Below are positions 46,055-57,654 of a DNA stretch of 64,000 bases, in pieces. Numbering within the stretch: the stretch's first letter is position 1; each line of letters begins with the position of its first letter. The position numbers were made by a program, and so were the translations under genes. The DNA is from Anagrus nilaparvatae (lineage: Eukaryota; Arthropoda; Insecta; Hymenoptera; Mymaridae): contig JAKSXM010000263.1 in assembly GCA_022575985.1 (NCBI GenBank), positions 7,854,001-7,918,000 on the forward strand, given 5' to 3'. The notes below the pieces were generated by a model, which was given only the letters and a program-made list of their open reading frames with translations, was not told where the DNA came from and ran no database searches.

Positions 46055-46660
46055 CATTAAAATTTTAATTGGAACGTGAAAATAGTATTTTATACTTTTT
46101 TTCAAATTAAGAAAAAATTTCCTTTTTTTCTTACAATTTAATAAAAAAATATTATAAATTTACTTTAAAGTTATCAAGTGACAACATCTTCACATGTAGT
46201 TAAAGCTATTTCAGTTTGCAATTTTCATACTCTACGGTGAATTTTATTAAAAAAGCATCAATAAAATATTAAATTTAATCAATGATTTTCGATTGATAAT
46301 TAAAAACAAAAGTAAATATTTATAGAATTTTGCCAAATTAAACTTATCTGGACTGCGCTAAATTATAACGAATGTTTTTTTAAGTAAGATTTATATAGTA
46401 CTATGTAAGAATTATATAGTTTTTTTGTAAACTCTTAATCATAGACTGCTTTAATAAAAAAAATTGCATGTTTGAAAAGAAAATGATTCACGTTTTACAT
46501 GTTTTATGAAGCTGAAAAACTAAGAAAATTATAATTCTCCATCGTGTGTTATAGAAAAAATATTTGGGAAAGCGTTTAGCTTTCTCTGAGAAAGCAGAAA
46601 TTTAACCCTTTAAATTTTTTTCTTATTCAGACGAATAGTAAGCGAATAAAACTTTTACTT
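46055..46660. other. BAG6: AT-rich intronic DNA next to the BAG6-like exon
   Basis: No mobile element recognised. This is the first ~600 bp of the long intron after the donor site. Nothing coding. Confidence 0.5.
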
Positions 46661-46662
46661 AC

Positions 46663-46786
46663 TCCAGATGATAGAGAAGGATCTTCAGTCATAAGAGTCC
46701 TGTACTTATCTATATATGGCTGAAGTCTATTTTGAGTTTCTGATAATTTTTCTAACAACTGAGCCATTTGTGGTGGACGTGGCATG
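46663..46786 (-). CDS. BAG6: BAG6-like gene, internal exon (N-terminal side of the pair)
   Basis: A 124-bp exon with an ATTTAG acceptor (above 46786) and GTAAGT donor (below 46663). After one leading base it reads MPRPPQMAQLLEKLSETQNR, LQPYIDKYRTLMTEDPSLSSG. The helical segment ending QNRLQPYIDKY matches the BAG6 stretch that precedes the QRLI/ESL block, and the phase (0) agrees with the exon at 8186-8386. The internal methionine is not proposed as a start, since an acceptor lies directly upstream. Composition is balanced against AT-rich surroundings. Identification rests on memory of the family and on order; an alignment would settle it. Earlier exons were not found up to 64 kb. Confidence 0.72.
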
Positions 46787-46939
46787 CTAAATAAAAAAAA
46801 ATCATTTTAATTTGTTAAAAAAAATAAGTAATACGGTAGATTAAAAAATTTTAGTTATTCATTTATTTTTCATTAATTTTTACTTAATTCTTAAATAATG
46901 CTGTAAAATGAATCAATAATAATTATTAAAAATATTATT

Positions 46940-47100
46940 GTGATCTCTCTATATTATGAAATTCTAAACTCTGTCGCCGCTGCTGTCGACATGGGTCATT
47001 TATGCAGGGTACATTTGGGCACTCCACATTTGGGCATTCTACAATGGGGCATGGTACATTAGGGTATGATGCTTTTGGGCACTTCTTACCAAATCTCTAT
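46940..47100 (-). mobile_element. LINE 3' tail fragment related to the 15.6-kb LINE
   Basis: On the plus strand: CTCTATATTATGAAATTC, GTCGCCGCTGCTGTCGACATG, then repeats around CATTTGGGCA (GTACATTTGGGCACTCCA and similar). The 15.6-kb LINE tail has the same order: CTCTATATATTATAAAG, GCCGCCGCTGTCGCATGAG, then the minisatellite. The repeat word differs. I read it as a heavily 5'-truncated copy of a related family. Confidence 0.6.
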
Positions 47101-47104
47101 ATTA

Positions 47105-47690
47105 TATTCCGATTTGCAATCTCTGTGTTTGGTTTATTTGACTAACTCTTCGTGATTTACTGACCTCCTTCAGGCTACATTAAAATATTTAAAGTTACAG
47201 CATTGTAACAAAATAACAAAAGACATTTTAATTAATTTAATCGATACGATAAAGTTAGGTAAAAAAAAAATATTCTTTTTTATGCTAATAAAACATGCAA
47301 TACAACATCAGATATAGATGAAATTTCTAATCCCTTTATTATTTCATCCGATATTAAGCATTCTCAGTGATAACATATAATTTAAATTTTTAATCAATAC
47401 TATAATATAATCAATACTATAATAATATTCTATAATATAAATTAAAATTAAAAAAAATTACATACATTTTTCAATAAATAAACTTTTATTCAAAAAATAC
47501 AAAATTTTTAATTTTTTTCTTATTTATTTACGATCAACATTAACGTTAATATTAACATTGCATTCCACGCTAATCACGCTCGGGCGGGCTCTCATTATTA
47601 AAATTTATAAATTTATAAGCAAAATTTATAGATTATTTTATCATATCAAAATGTAAATACTGATCAATGGACATAACATTAATCTTTAGG
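47105..47690. other. AT-rich intronic DNA
   Basis: No gene or element seen. Contains CTCGGGCGGGCTCTC near 47578, a lone GC-rich word, and several ATTAACGTTAAT-type small palindromes near 47537-47562. Confidence 0.4.
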
Positions 47691-47692
47691 AT

Positions 47693-48661
47693 CTTCTTCG
47701 TTTTTCCCCCCCCCCCACCAAATCGCTAAAATTTTTGCTGGAAATTGCTTAAAAACACTTAAAATGAAGTTAACAATATGTTTTGGGTGGGAAAAATGCA
47801 AAAAAAAAAAAAAAATTAGTTAAAAAAATTTTTAATAATTTTGAAAATTTGTTAAAAATTTTAAGGATTTTGCTTATTCTAGGGGTAGGTGCGAGTACAG
47901 CATTGGGGGAAGGTTTAAATTACTTTTTTTATAATTGGGGGCATCGCCCCCATACCCCCACGGGGGGCTCCGCCCCCTCGATCCCCAGAATTTTACTTAT
48001 TCTAGGGGTAGGTGCGAGTACAGCATTGGGGGTAGGTTTAAATTGCTTTTTTCTTTATTGGGGGCTTCGCCCCCATACCCCCACGGGGGGCTTTGCCCCC
48101 TCGACTCCCAGAATTTTACTTATTCTAGGGGTAGGTGCGAGTACAGCATTGGGGGTAGGTTTAATTTGCTTTTTTCTTTATTGGGGGCTTCGCCCCCATA
48201 CCCCCACGGGGGGCCTCGCCCCCTCGACCCCCAAAATTTTACTTACTCTAGGGGTAGGTGCGAGTACAGCATGGGGGGTAGGTTTAACAAAAGGTAGGTA
48301 GAACAAAAAAAGAGTGCGGGACACATAGAAACATGATTGATTCGTACTTGTGTGAATTTATTTGGCGACAAAAGTATAAAAATTCAAATCTATTTTTGCA
48401 AATATTGGAGGATATACAATCATTTTATCCATTGAATAAAAAATAATTGTATTATTATGTTTAAGGTTATTTTAGTATTCAAAAAAAAAAAAAAGGTAAA
48501 AAAAATAAAAAAAAAAAATAAAAAAATCAATTTTTTTTTCAATTAAAAGTGTTTTTCCCACCTAAAAACATTTTTTTTAAACTAATTTAGTCGTTTAGAA
48601 TAATTTCCTAGTGAAAAAAATGCGATTTGGTGGGGGGGGGGGGGGGGGAAACGAAGAAGCA
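47693..48661. mobile_element. Small element with C/G-tract inverted ends and a hairpin array
   Basis: The left end CTTCTTCGTTTTTCCCC... CACCAAATCGC and the right end GCGATTTGGTGGGG ... AAACGAAGAAG are inverted copies, with C/G runs of unequal length. Inside (47868-48290) are four tandem ~122-bp units. Each has CTAGGGGTAGGTGCGAGTAC, then two strong hairpins, GGGGGC-TTC-GCCCCC and a GGGGGGC-TTT-GCCCCC type. No clear duplication at the ends. The open frames across the units are compositional. Superfamily unknown. Confidence 0.75.
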
Positions 48662-48664
48662 CCA

Positions 48665-49610
48665 ATCTTTATCCTTTACGGGGATTGGCGCGCAGGCGGC
48701 GGAGCACCCTAGTAATTATTATAATTATTATTGTAAATATATTAATAACAGCGAGGGAGACATTGTTTTATACATATGAGTGAAAAAGCGGTCGGCACGG
48801 TCAGCGCGCGTCAGCACCCCGTGCTTTTATAACGCCAGTCTTTAGTCTGTCGTGCACAATTAATGCACAATGATACACATATCAGACAAAAATATATATT
48901 ATAATTACGGCACCCGGTAGGGTGCGTGACTAAGTTAAGTTAAACTTAGAAGCACTAATATACAGGAAATTGAGGTTTCTCTCTCTAATTTTTACATGAC
49001 CTTCAAGAGCTCCAAGTCAATCGAGTTTGATTATCGAACTTCGATTTTTATATATATATATTTAAAAAATATATTACTTATAAAATATTTTTAAGAATAT
49101 ATTGTTTTTTATAAATAGAAATATTTATTTTATTATAATTTTATATAATATTGTTGAAATATGAAAAAAATAAAAATTTAATAAAATATGAAATCGAGTT
49201 TGATTATCGAACTTCGACTTTTACTTATCATCATACGTATTTTATTCATCAAAAAAATACACAAACACGTATATATAAAAAACTACACACAAACGCAGTA
49301 TTTAGCGTCTGCTCTAAGATGTAAGCATGCAAGATGTTTTTTTTAGAAAATTTAAAAACTTTTATTTTAACTATAACTTGATGAAATCGTTAGCAAAAAA
49401 ATATTTATGTTATAGGGTTTATACTATACACTACTTCTGCACTCGTAACGTACATAAATAAATGTTATGGAGTAATATTTTTATTATTAAAAGGTTAATG
49501 GAGTATTGTTATGGATATGTTATAGATATGTTATGGATATAAAAATTATTATATTTACTTCTGCACTGATATCGTTATCGTATAAATAAAAAGAAATTCA
49601 ACTATAAAGG
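48665..49610. other. AT-rich DNA with short repeats
   Basis: 48668-48716 has GGCGCGCAGGCGGCGGAGCA and CCCTAGT, resembling a Helitron-type end. 48710-48860 is the second copy of the dispersed repeat seen at 27.8 kb. 48907-48925 is a hairpin GCACCC-GGTA-GGGTGC. TCGAGTTTGATTATCGAAC is repeated directly at 49019 and 49195. No gene. Confidence 0.5.
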
Positions 49611-49619
49611 ATTCAAAAA

Positions 49620-51535
49620 TATAACCTAAGTATTATGAAAATCCATTGCTGGCAGCTGGAGCAGTGTTTATTCCATTGATAATGGTTTATTCTTATGATG
49701 AATGTTTAAAAAGTTTAAAAACTCATTAATTGCAGAAAACAAGTAATCAATATCTATAAGGTTAACAAGACTCATATCGTATAATAGCTAATTCCTTTTG
49801 AACATTGATCGTAAGAACAAAGACTACTCCAGTAATGGATTTCTTGATAGTTAAGTAATATTTTTATTTTTTAAATGATGAAATAACTATCTCTTTTTTT
49901 TTAGGTATATGTCTAGCATGCAAATCAGTAAGCAATAAATAAAAAAAGTAAATAATTAAATGAACAATTTTTTTCTTTTAAGTTTTTAGCTTTTAACTAA
50001 GGGTTTCAAAAATATAATTCAGTTCGGCTTTACATTTACAGTCTCATGTGTATCAAAAAATCCATGACTCGTGTTGTGTATGTTCTTACAATGAATGTTC
50101 TGCAGTTTAAAAACTCATTAATTGCAGCAAAACAAGTAATAAGTATCTTAGACAGATAAGAAACATTTGGTGTATAATAGCTAAATAACCATCTCTTTTT
50201 TTTATATGTGTCCAGCATGCATCTGTCAGTTATAGCAGAAAAAAGCACATAAATAAAATAAAAAAATAAATGAAAAATTTTTTCTTTTAGGTTAGAGTTT
50301 TTAATTCAGGCTTTCAAGCATATAATACAGTTCGGCTTTATATTAACATTCTCATGTATTACTTAAGTTTCAAGAAATCCATTGCTGGAGCAGTGTTCAT
50401 TCTTACGATGAATGTTCTGCAGTTTAAGAACTCATTAATTGCAGAAAACAAGTAATCAATATCTAAGATTGACAAGAATCATATGGTGTAATAGCTGATT
50501 CCTTTTGAAACCAGAACATTGATCGTAAGAACAAAGCGACTACTCCAGTAATGGATTTCTTGATAGTTAAGTAAAACTTGAATAAAAAATATTATTCGCA
50601 TTCACTCATTTTTTTTTTAAATAATAAAAAAGCTATCTCTTTTTTTTCATATGTCTGGCATACATCTTTCTATTAAAGTAGACAACAATACATAAAAAAA
50701 AAAAATAAATAAATAAACAATGTTTTCTTATAAGTTTTTAAATTTTAACTAAGGGATTCAAAAATATAATTCAGTTCGTCATATTCGCAGTCTCATGTAT
50801 TACCTAAGTATCAAGAAATCCATGTGTTTGTTCTTACAATCAATTTCTGGAGTTCAAAAGGAATTAGCTATTACACCAAATGTTTCTTGTCTGTCTATAA
50901 GATATTACAACATATGATTCTTGTCAGTCTTAGATATTGATTAATTGTTTCCTGCAATTAATGAGTTTTTAAACTGCAGAACATTCATCGCAAGAAAAAA
51001 CACTGCTCCAGCAATGGATTTCATGATACTTAAGTAATACATGAGAATGTAAATATAAAGCCAAACTTAATTATAAGTTTGAAAGCCACAATTAAAAACT
51101 CAAATTTAAAAGAAAAAAATTGTTCATTTATTTATTTATTTTTGTATGTGTTTTTTTCAACTATAACTGACAGATGCATCCTAGGCATATAAAAAAAAAG
51201 AGATGGTTGTGTCATTATTTAAAGAAAATAAATAAATAAATTAAGAGTTTTTGTCTTTAAGTAGAGTGTCTCTAAGTTTTTAGTTTATAATTAAAGCATT
51301 CAAAAATATATTTCAGCTCAGCTTTATATTTGTAGTTTCATGTATTACTTAAGTATCAAGCATGACTCGTGTTGTGTTTGCTCTTACGATCAATGTTCTG
51401 GAGTTCGAATCAGCTATTACATCATTTTAAACGGCAGAACATTAATAAACACCATAAATATACTTAAAGCCGGACTGAATTATATTTTTGAATCCCTTAG
51501 TTAAAAGCTAACAACTTAAAAGAAAAAAATTGTTA
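49620..51535. repeat. Rearranged repeat block with direct and inverted copies
   Basis: A unit of roughly 350-700 bp is repeated. Landmarks are AAAAACTCATTAATTGCAG, ACAAGTAATCAATATCT, AGCTAATTCCTTTTGAAC, ATTGATCGTAAGAACAAAG, and CAGTAATGGATTTCTTGATA. Direct copies begin near 49720, 50110 and 50425. Inverted copies lie at about 50860-51030. No coding capacity. Confidence 0.7.
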
Positions 51536-51689
51536 GTAAGGGGTATAGAGTAAAATACATGTTGACTATATGAAAGAACCTCATCATAAATTTCACTATG
51601 GAGTAAAATGGATCTCGGCTGTCCTATATTGTATGAAAAAACGAAAAATTTCACTCTATAGTATTTTCATTTTTTTCGGTTTTTTGCAC

Positions 51690-52440
51690 TGAAAAAGCTT
51701 TAAAACAGTTAAAAACCTAAATATCTGATTTGGTATATAGTTCATTGAGTCAGTGGAATCAAAATAATCTGATATTAATGGATTTAAGTAGGTTTTTGAT
51801 TGGATTTTTAGAAATTTTGGCTTTATTCCAAAAAGCCATTTGAATCAGTTAAAATTCTTTATAAACCAAGTTTTCTAACAAAAATAATTTTGATGGACCT
51901 GGATTTTCTTAACAATTTTTATTTTTCCAAAAATCGAAAGGGTATATATGGAAAATTGTCAGATTTTTTTTCTTCAAATTTTTCGTTGCTTGATACCGAA
52001 AAAGGTTTGAAACAGTTAAAAACTTAAATCAATATGGTTTATCAGGTCAGAAGCTCAAAAAACCTAGCATAAATGGATTTAAGTAAGTTTGAAAATTTTT
52101 AGTTTCAGAAATTTTGGCTTTATTTGCACAAAACAATTTGAATTGGTTAAAATTCATTATAAAACAAGTTTTCTAATAAAAAAAAGTATGCTATTGAAAT
52201 GGGTGAACTGGATTTTTTTGACAATTTTTATTTTGCGAAAATCAAAAGGGGTATATGGAAAAATTTCCGATTTTTTTTTTCTTCAAATTTTCCGTTGTTT
52301 GATGCCGAAAAACGTAAAAACTTAAATCAATATGCTTCACTGTATCAGAGAGCCCAAAAAACCTGACATAAATGGATTTAATTGAGCTTGAAAATTTTTG
52401 GATTTTTAGAAATTTTGGCTTTATTTGCATAAAACAATTT
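51690..52440. repeat. Tandem repeat, about 300-bp unit
   Basis: Units begin near 51690, 52000 and 52300. Landmarks: AAACAGTTAAAAACTTAAAT, AATGGATTTAAGTA, AGAAATTTTGGCTTTATT and GGTATATATGGAAAA. The last two are part of the FB-2 left arm and recur inverted at 54.9-55.5 kb. Confidence 0.75.
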
Positions 52441-55400
52441 GTATTGGTTAAAATTCATTATAAGTAAACATGATTTTCTTAAGCAACAGAAACAGAAGTA
52501 AATGCGATACAAAAATAAATTCTGATTTATACCGGTTTTTGTTTGCAAATCGGCACAGTACAATAAGTAAATATATCTGAAAATTTTTTTTTGAACAATA
52601 ATTTTATGATTTGAAGAATCATTTTCGATATAGTATTTTTCCCTACAGTTAATTGTATAAAGTATAGTATATGCAAAATTAATTTTTATGGCCTAAGCTA
52701 AGTAAAAATTAAATTCAAGTAAAATTATATTGTGAGCTGAAATTTTATGGCCTAAGCTAAGTAAAAATTATATTTAAGTAAAAGTATATTTCAAAATATT
52801 GATACTGATTAAATTAATAATTTTTTTAAAACTTTAATAAATTAAAGTAGAATTAAAACTAAGTTAAGTCTTGTTGTTTCCTATTACGCGTTATAATATA
52901 ACTTTATTTTGGGCCATAAATGTTGTGAGATGAAATATATGGCCTAAGCTAAGTAAATTTTTATTTCAGCAAAAGTATAAATTCCTAATAAATATATTTT
53001 AACTTTTGGGCCATAAATATTGTGAGATGAATTTTTATGGCCTAAGCTAAGTAAAAATTTAATTTAAGTAAAAGTATATTTCAAAATATTGATATTGATT
53101 AAATTAATAATTTTTTTTAAACTTTAATAAATTAAAGTATAATTAAAACTAAGTTAAGTCTTGTTGTTTCTTATCACAAGTTATAATATAACTTTATTTT
53201 GGGCCATAAATGTTGTAAGATGAAATTATATGGCCTAAGCTAAGTAAATTTTTATTTCAGCAAAAGTATGAATTCCTAATAAATATATTATAACTTTTGG
53301 GCCATAAATGTTGTGAGATGAAATTTTATGGCCTAAGCTAAGTAAAAATTTTATTTAAGCAAAGTATAAATTCCTAATAATAAATATATTATAACTTTTG
53401 GGCCATAAATGTTGTGAGATGAAATTAAATGGCCTAAGCTAAGCGAATTTTTATTTCAGCAAAAGTTTACAGTAAACAGATAATTTTTCTTATTCAGCTT
53501 TTTCACATTGAGCTCACAGGCTGTACTATAAATATAATTAGCTTATATTATAACAATTTATTATCTTCAGAAACTGCTTAACTTGCCAGGCCCCTAAATA
53601 ACCAGTAAACGGCGTGAATGCATTGTATCAATAATTATCTATTGTAAAAAGTTTATGGGCTCTTTATGGAGATCGCCATCTTGTGTCAACAGTTTGTCAA
53701 CCAATCAAATTGCTTGTTTTCAAATTTGAATTTTTCTATTTTCTTTATAGGTTATCATGGGCCTATATTTATTGTAAACATCTATCTTTGATATTTTTTT
53801 TAATGAAGCTAATGGGAAATTTTAATGAAATAGTCTTCTTTTAACTTGGTGTAAAAAGAATTAAAATTTTATTTTATAAAAGTATTAAATAAATTCGAAA
53901 TTTTTTTAAAATTGTAAGAATATATTAAAAACATATAGTAAGAATATCATCTAAAGTAAAAATCTTGTCTATGAAAATGATTTTTCATTATAAAACAAAG
54001 TTCTTTAAATATGACTTTAAAGATTATAAACAAATTAATGGTTTGCATTAAAAACAAAATTTAAGTCATAGATGAGTAGTAAAAATATTCATTAACGTGA
54101 TCTTCCACGAAATACCTTTTTTTTAAATCGACATTTTTTTTAGAAGAGGATTATGAGTGAAAGAAGGAAATTAAACCAATTAACCAAAACGTAGTTACTA
54201 TGACCATTAACTTAAAAGTAGTTACCCCCATAATAGCTTTATCCAAATAATAATTATTTTGCATACATCTAAATCAAGCATAAATCTATAAAAACGATTT
54301 CTTTAATTTTATTTTAATTTTCAACCGATAAAATGGTTATTTAGGGGTCTGGCAAGTTAAGCAGTTTCTGAAGATAATAAATTGTTATAATATAAGCTAA
54401 TTATATTTATAGTACAGCCTGTGAGCTCAATGTGAAAAAGCTGAATAAGAAAAATTATCTGTTTACTGTAAACTTTTGCTGAAATAAAAATTCGCTTAGC
54501 TTAGGCCATTTAATTTCATCTCACAACATTTATGGCCCAAAATAAAGTTATATTATAACGCGTAATAGGAAACAACAAGACTTAACTTAGTTTTAATTCT
54601 ACTTTAATTTATTAAAGTTTTAAAAAAATTATTAATTTAATCAGTATCAATATTTTGAAATATACTTTTACTTAAATATAATTTTTACTTAGCTTAGGCC
54701 ATAAAATTTCAGCTCACAATATAATTTTACTTGAATTTAATTTTTACTTAGCTTAGGCCATAAAAATTAATTTTGCATATACTAATTAATTGATTTGTAT
54801 CGAAGGTAAAATGATATATATAAATTTGGGTATTTCTTATTTCCCAAATTAACTGTAGGGAAAAATACTATATCGAAAATGATTCTTCAAATCATAAAAT
54901 TATTGTTCAAAAAAAAATTTTCAGATATATTTACTTATTGTACTGTGCCGATTTGCAAACAAAAACCGGTATAAATCAGAATTTATTTTTGTATCGCATT
55001 TACTTCTGTTTCTGTTGCTTAAGAAAATCATGTTTACTTATAATGAATTTTAACCAATACAAATTGTTTTATGCAAATAAAGCCAAAATTTCTAAAAATC
55101 CAAAAATTTTCAAGCTCAATTAAATCCATTTATGTCAGGTTTTTTGGGCTCTCTGATACAGTGAAGCATATTGATTTAAGTTTTTACGTTTTTCGGCATC
55201 AAACAACGGAAAATTTGAAGAAAAAAAAAATCGGAAATTTTTCCATATACCCCTTTTGATTTTCGCAAAATAAAAATTGTCAAAAAAATCCAGTTCACCC
55301 ATTTCAATAGCATACTTTTTTTTATTAGAAAACTTGTTTTATAATGAATTTTAACCAATTCAAATTGTTTTGTGCAAATAAAGCCAAAATTTCTGAAACT

Positions 55401-55481
55401 AAAAATTTTCAAACTTACTTAAATCCATTTATGCTAGGTTTTTTGAGCTTCTGACCTGATAAACCATATTGATTTAAGTTT
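52018..55481. mobile_element. Foldback element FB-2 with long near-identical arms
   Basis: The left arm 52018-53604 and right arm 54334-55481 are reverse complements. Where they align they appear almost identical; for example 52089-52563 and 54938-55412 give the same short peptides. The left arm is about 440 bp longer, because it holds more copies of the ~100-bp unit with TTTTGGGCCATAAATGTTG. Both arms end inward at CCCCTAAATAACCA. The 729-bp spacer has no recognised content. No coding capacity. Confidence 0.9.
53605..54333. other. FB-2 central spacer
   Basis: Single-copy AT-rich DNA, with a slightly richer stretch near 53665 (GGAGATCGCCATCTTGTG). No gene recognised. Confidence 0.5.
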
Positions 55482-55484
55482 TTT

Positions 55485-56090
55485 AAATATCTACTAAATT
55501 TATATCTGTTGTTACTTATTTATTACCATTATTTCTTTAAATAAACCACCAATTTAAACAATTTGGCATCCGTTTTAACGGTGAAGAATCAATAGAAGTG
55601 AAAGTACAGTAAAAATGTATACCCCTTTCTTCAAAAAGAGAGCAACAAATGTTAAATATGCGGCGCCATGTGCTTTTATCGTGCATAATAATACTTTGAT
55701 TGTCCAAAACTTTATAAATTTTCTAATGTATATTTTACTTTGTTTTATATATGAAAAGTTCATAAAATTTCATTTGTCTGTCTTAAACATGAAATAATAA
55801 AAATTTCCCAAAAAAATCTTTTTTTCCAAAAGTCATATTGATTGTTCACAACTTGATAAAAGTTAAAAATTTTCAATATATATTTATTGTAATATAAAAT
55901 AATATAATACTATATATATTTTGTCTCAGATATTAAAAAAATTTTTTAAATGATAAATTTTTTTGTAATTTAACGTAAATTGGTTTTCTAGAAATTTCTC
56001 TTTAATGAAAGGGTTAAATTAAAAACCAAAAAAACTTGTTTTAGATAACGCATTAACAAATACATAGCACTCACACCAAGCCTGAACGTG
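55485..56090. other. AT-rich DNA between foldback elements
   Basis: No feature recognised. The overlapping open frames on both strands near 55575-55797 have no recognisable signature. Confidence 0.4.
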
Positions 56091-57654
56091 CTGGAAAGTT
56101 AAAAAAAATGTCGCTAAAATCGGCTTAAGTAGATTTTTAAAATATATTTTTTTCAGTCGATTCGTTCCTACTAGAAAATCCGATCAGCTCATCTGCCGAA
56201 CTTTCATGGGACCTATAATGCGTATTTTAAGTTTTTTTTTTTTTTTTTAAATTAATGACTTTTAAATTGCTACCAAAATTTTATTTTTTCATAAAAATAA
56301 GTTCTATAGGTCTCAAAAATTTTTTACAAGCCTCACGCTTCCAACGATTCTTTACTCGTCTCTTTTGATTGATTTGTTTTCCAAATATGATAATTTAAAT
56401 TCAGAGTCCCAATTTAAGAATTTTTAAAAAAAGTCATTTTTATCATTATCTTAGACTTAGAAAATCGATATCTCGTAAACTATTCAATGAAAAGAGACGA
56501 GTAAAAACTTTTTAAAAAATTTAAGCTTATAGAAAATTTTTGAGACCTATAAAACCAATTTTCATGAATAATTACAATTTTAGCAATAATTTAAAAATTG
56601 GTCATTTTGGACTAAAAATGGGGCTTTAGTTTATTTACAATAACTATTAGTAGCGGAGCCCATAAGATGTAGGGTGATTTTTTAACTAACCAAAGATAAT
56701 TGCAAATGCACCGAACTACTTATGTAAGGATGCCCACTGAGTCATATGTTAAGAGCCTTTGCGTACCTAATTAGCCTAGGCTGGTTAGCAAAAAAACACC
56801 CAGGTGAAAATTTTCTAACCGGATGAAAATTTAGGATATACATAAATACACCCCCCAGAAGCTAATTACAAATCGGTTTGTGAAAAAACCGGTGCCGACC
56901 TGAGGAGGAAGGGGTTAAAAAATTTTTGACCCAAGGTGAAAAAATTTTAACCGCAAAGGACTTTTGCTAATGAATGTACATGCCAAATGTAGCATGTGTG
57001 CCAATCCGTACCTTTGGGAAATGGTTCCGGGTGCAGTTATAAGGGTCAAAAGTACCCCCAAAAATATCACCTAGGTGAAAAAATTCTAACCACATCAAAT
57101 TTTGACAGTTGCTTTAGTTTTGTACCACTAGCCCGTGCCTTCAATGCTTTGGTAAAAAATAGGTGGTGAGGGGTGATATCCACCCCCAAAGATTTTTTCA
57201 CCAAGGTGAATTTTTCTAACCAGATGAGCTTTACATATATGATTTGTTATGGTGCCAATAAAATAAGTTTTAAACGATTTGTTAAAAATCCGGTACCAAG
57301 GGTAATTTTTCCGCATCCGTTTAACCCTAAAAGCAAGGTTTTTAATCAGTTACAAAAGTTTTAGGCTCAAATATACCATCCAAGCAATTTTCGCATCATT
57401 GAGACTCTAATAACGTATGGTATCAACCCTTTGCAAAAAAAATATTTTAAGGGGCAAAAACCAACCCCGAAAAATATTTCACCAAGGTGATTTTTTCTAA
57501 CCAGATGAACTTTACATATATGATTTGTTATGGATCCATTAGCGCGTATTTGGCTCATATTAAAGATGCATGTTCTAAAATTTATAAGCAACTCATTACT
57601 GAAGAGATTTAGCGAAAACTTTACCATTTTATCTCTAACCCTAGATTTGAATGA

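Larger units (their letters stand above)
8387..46662 (-). other. BAG6: BAG6-like intron, 38,276 bp, filled with mobile elements
   Basis: The upstream exon ends in phase 0 with a GTAAGT donor. The downstream exon begins in phase 0 after TTTTAG. Everything between is transposons, their fragments and satellites, listed separately. That the exons belong to one gene is an inference from protein order, phase and strand; a transcript would prove it. Confidence 0.65.

Noticed and set aside
47783..48301. Open frames of 172 and 120 residues in the hairpin array
   Set aside because: They repeat with the 122-bp unit, lack any domain, and stay open only because of composition.
47703..48650. Long C run and G run as sequencing artefacts only
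   Set aside because: They lie symmetrically inside inverted ends, so they belong to the element, though their exact lengths are uncertain.
52089..55412. Pairs of identical short open frames on opposite strands
   Set aside because: They are only the two inverted arms of FB-2; no start context or domain.
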